DNA from: an uncultured Helicobacter sp.
GTDB taxonomy: Bacteria > Campylobacterota > Campylobacteria > Campylobacterales > Helicobacteraceae
Direction of reading: 5' to 3'
NCBI RefSeq assembly: GCF_937893305.1
Contig: NZ_CALBGN010000012.1
Location: 124,001-188,000, forward strand
Length of the DNA stretch: 64,000 nucleotides
A program made the position numbers and the translations under genes. Numbering within the stretch: the stretch's first letter is position 1; each line of letters begins with the position of its first letter. Under the pieces are notes generated by a model. That model was given only the letters and a program-made list of their open reading frames with translations, did no database searches and was not told the origin of the DNA. Below, piece after piece: positions 62,533 through 64,000 of this stretch.

Positions 62533-62814
62533 CTATAATCTCAACGCTTTATCTACATTCTCTTTTTCCTGCAAAACTTTGCAAGATTCTATATTGAGTG
62601 CATAAAAGTCCTCTTTGCTGTATTGCCCCACATAGACTTTGTCATGCATTGCTTCTATCCTGCATATTAAAGGGCGATTTGCATAGATTTTACATTCATT
62701 GCTTTGCGTGTCTAAATGTTTGCATACGCCATTACCTAAATCATAAGATTCTAGCTCTTTAATGTCAGAAATATTTTTGCAGCACGCACCGCATTTTGTG
62801 CAAGGAAAGTCCAT
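62533..62814 (-). CDS. YkgJ-family cysteine-cluster protein
   Basis: A 93-residue protein with Cys at 5, 8, 11, 12, 31, 41, 51 and 78; CTKCGACCKN at the start and the C...C.IYANRPLICR pattern mark the YkgJ family, which probably chelates zinc or iron (putative Fe-S or metal carrier). Eight bases from the TerB-like gene, so translated from the same message. Confidence 0.8.
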   Translation of the reverse strand: MDFPCTKCGACCKNISDIKELESYDLGNGVCKHLDTQSNECKIYANRPLICRIEAMHDKVYVGQYSKEDFYALNIESCKVLQEKENVDKALRL

Positions 62815-62822
62815 TTTCTACT

Positions 62823-63236
62823 TTAGAGATTGATAAGATTTTTGCCCTGATCAGTAAGAATTAGCATAGCCTTTGTCCAATCCGCATACACCATAGCCAA
62901 TTCATTACTCAAGCCAAACTCCTTAATCATTGTTTCTAATACTTCTTTTTCGCCTTTATGCAGAGCTTCTAAGGTCGTGATATTATCCGCCATTGCCAAT
63001 GCCATAGTCTCTAGCAAAACAATTTTTTGATGTGTCTTATCCTTAAACTTTGCTAAAGTATTTTTGAGATTAAACTCGCTTTCATCGTAAGAAATATTAC
63101 TCACTTGCATTTCCAAGCAATAAGTCGCAATAATTTCTTTTTCTGCGTCTGAAAAGTCATTATTGCTCCACGCAAAATGATATGCAATTTCCAAAAATGC
63201 TACTTTTTCTTCCTTTTCTAATAAACCTAAAAACAT
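62823..63236 (-). CDS. TerB-like protein, first gene of the accessory cassette
   Basis: A 137-residue, all-helical acidic protein. Repeated acidic helix-loop patterns such as FAWSNNDFSDAEKEIIATYC and LALAMADNITTLE-like segments match the TerB fold seen in tellurite-resistance and DjlA-type proteins. AAGGAG stands before the ATG. Upstream lie a perfect inverted repeat and a tandem hexamer. With YkgJ and the two hydrophobic proteins it makes a four-gene operon. Confidence 0.65.
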   Translation of the reverse strand: MFLGLLEKEEKVAFLEIAYHFAWSNNDFSDAEKEIIATYCLEMQVSNISYDESEFNLKNTLAKFKDKTHQKIVLLETMALAMADNITTLEALHKGEKEVLETMIKEFGLSNELAMVYADWTKAMLILTDQGKNLINL

Positions 63237-63256
63237 TCTATTCTCCTTGCAATATT

Positions 63257-63295
63257 TGTATATTTTTTCATTAAATAATTATGAAAAAATATACA
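63257..63295 (-). promoter_or_regulatory. Perfect 15-bp inverted repeat before the TerB-like gene, operator candidate
   Basis: TGTATATTTTTTCAT and ATGAAAAAATATACA are exact reverse complements around nine bases. It begins 21 bases before the ATG and ends next to the predicted transcription start (a TATACT -10 box at 63303-63308 on the minus strand). The position fits a repressor site or a 5' hairpin controlling the cassette. Confidence 0.65.
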
Positions 63296-63321
63296 ATATT
63301 TTAGTATAATAAACCTTAAAT

Positions 63322-63351
63322 ATTACAATTACAATTACAATTACAATTACA
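63322..63351. repeat. Tandem hexamer (ATTACA)x5
   Basis: Five exact copies of ATTACA plus a partial ATTA. It lies just upstream of the -10 box of the cassette promoter (about -26 to -55), where a copy-number change would move upstream promoter elements in 6-base steps. Confidence 0.8.
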
Positions 63352-63486
63352 ATTAATTTATTATTTTAATTCAAAATAATTACTCTATAAATTTTCAATT
63401 TAATTTTTAATGGATTATATTTATAGTTAAAAGATTTGAGGAGATTGCTATAATTTTACTTGCATTTCTTTTGGTGCAAAATCTTA

Positions 63487-63503
63487 TTTTAGATTCCAAC
63501 TTT
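63487..63503 (-). repeat. Dispersed 17-base repeat, copy (intergenic)
   Basis: Exact AAAGTTGGAATCTAAAA on the minus strand, 13 bases past the stop of the phosphatase gene. No matching second arm is seen here, so it is a single copy, not a hairpin. Confidence 0.75.
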
Positions 63504-63515
63504 AAGCGTTTAAAA

Positions 63516-63998
63516 TTAATGTTCTATAATTACACCTGTTTTTATTTTCTTTAGAAGCTCTGTGATAGCTGTTTCTAGCATTATATAAACTTCTTCAAAA
63601 CCATCTAAGTCTTTATAATAATAAGGATCAGGTATATCTCTTCCTTGCAAACCAAAATCCCCCATTAGAGCAAGTTTTCTAAACCCTAAACGTTTCAAAT
63701 CTGTGTAATTTTGCCCATCCATTGCAACAACTAAATCAAATTCCAAATCCTTATAAACATTAACCCTTCTACCGCGCAAAGAAGAAATATCAATTCTGTG
63801 CTTCTTACCAACCGCAATGGATCGCTCACAAGGTGGCTCATCAATATGCCAACCACTTGTTCCAGCAGAATCTATCCTTAACTTTAAATCCATTCTACCA
63901 GCCAATTCCCTTGCGATACCTTCAGCTAAAGGTGAGCGACAAATATTCCCCAAACACACAAACAAAATGGATTTTATCACTCTTGCATTCCTATCCAT
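63516..63998 (-). CDS. Low-molecular-weight protein tyrosine phosphatase
   Basis: A 160-residue phosphatase with the P-loop VCLGNICRSP (nucleophile Cys15, Arg21) and the acid loop DIPDPYYYKDLDGFEE. It removes phosphate from protein tyrosines or small arsenate-like substrates. The start is uncertain because the window ends here: ATG 63998 is possible, but AGGA followed by GTG at 63980 looks like a real start and would give MIKSILFVCLGN. No tyrosine kinase or exopolysaccharide gene is visible. Confidence 0.9.
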   Translation of the reverse strand: MDRNARVIKSILFVCLGNICRSPLAEGIARELAGRMDLKLRIDSAGTSGWHIDEPPCERSIAVGKKHRIDISSLRGRRVNVYKDLEFDLVVAMDGQNYTDLKRLGFRKLALMGDFGLQGRDIPDPYYYKDLDGFEEVYIMLETAITELLKKIKTGVIIEH

Positions 63999-64000
63999 TT

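Noticed and set aside
63322..63351. CRISPR-like array
   Set aside because: Units are six bases in direct tandem without spacers, and no cas gene is present, so this is a microsatellite.

Overview
The window looks like a chromosomal segment of an enterohepatic Helicobacter or a close campylobacterial relative. It is AT-rich, gene-dense and mostly without introns of non-coding DNA. It carries family-specific genes: a CheA-CheY hybrid kinase, CheV proteins, a HP1021-type orphan response regulator, an IspDF fusion and a CiaB-like protein. Gene orders also match those I remember from H. pylori: hemN-glpC, ispDF-HP1021, and rodA / rluD / Fn3 protein / trmB / ftsE / ftsX / M23 / flaG / fliD / fliS. 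The presence of CheR and CheB, which H. pylori lacks, argues against the gastric species. The species itself cannot be fixed from the sequence alone.

Layout. 1-3.1 kb: end of a cheV, then cheA and cheW. 3.1-7.5 kb: hypA on the minus strand, then argF, a small conserved gene, hemN and a GlpC-type Fe-S protein. 7.6-13.2 kb: a chemoreceptor, ispDF, the HP1021-type regulator, a degenerate ATP-sulfurylase-like gene and pgpA. 13.2-28.1 kb: a long minus-strand block with a second cheV, an MsbA-type exporter, PBP1A, FtsW, a YeiH transporter, an MTHFR-like gene, dapE, a two-gene restriction-modification insert, cmoA, ribF, tlyA, a lipoprotein and ugd. 28.2-32.0 kb: pyrB, a LysE exporter, rho and murI on the plus strand. 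32.0-39.1 kb: a minus-strand block with a small outer-membrane-like protein, a YigZ protein, cheB, cheR, a CiaB-like protein, a TerB-DnaJ protein, a metal-binding HMA protein, a tRNA (CAU) and rodA. 39.2-49.7 kb: rluA/rluD type gene, Fn3 lipoprotein, trmB, ftsEX, an EnvC-like activator, flaG, fliD, fliS and a DUF2156-type gene. 49.7-55.7 kb, minus: a large sensor-like protein, cytochrome c peroxidase and acnB. 56-59.7 kb: cysK, thiC and mrp. 59.7-63.2 kb, minus: a four-gene accessory cassette of unknown function. 63.5-64 kb: a low-molecular-weight protein tyrosine phosphatase.

How the genes work together. Chemotaxis is well represented: receptor, CheA-CheY, CheW, two CheVs, CheR and CheB. Cell-envelope growth and division are covered by PBP1A, FtsW, RodA, FtsEX, the EnvC-like protein, MurI, DapE and MsbA. 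The flagellar cap genes flaG-fliD-fliS follow directly.

The two most unusual signals are these. (1) A dispersed 17-base repeat, consensus AAAGTTGGAATCYAAAA, occurs in genes and between them and also builds terminator hairpins, which is the pattern of a DNA uptake sequence. (2) The cassette at 59753-63236 has a perfect 15-bp inverted repeat and a hexanucleotide tandem repeat in its promoter region; it encodes a TerB-like protein, a cysteine-cluster protein and two large proteins with hydrophobic, glycine/alanine-rich segments. No insertion sequence, prophage or CRISPR array was seen.
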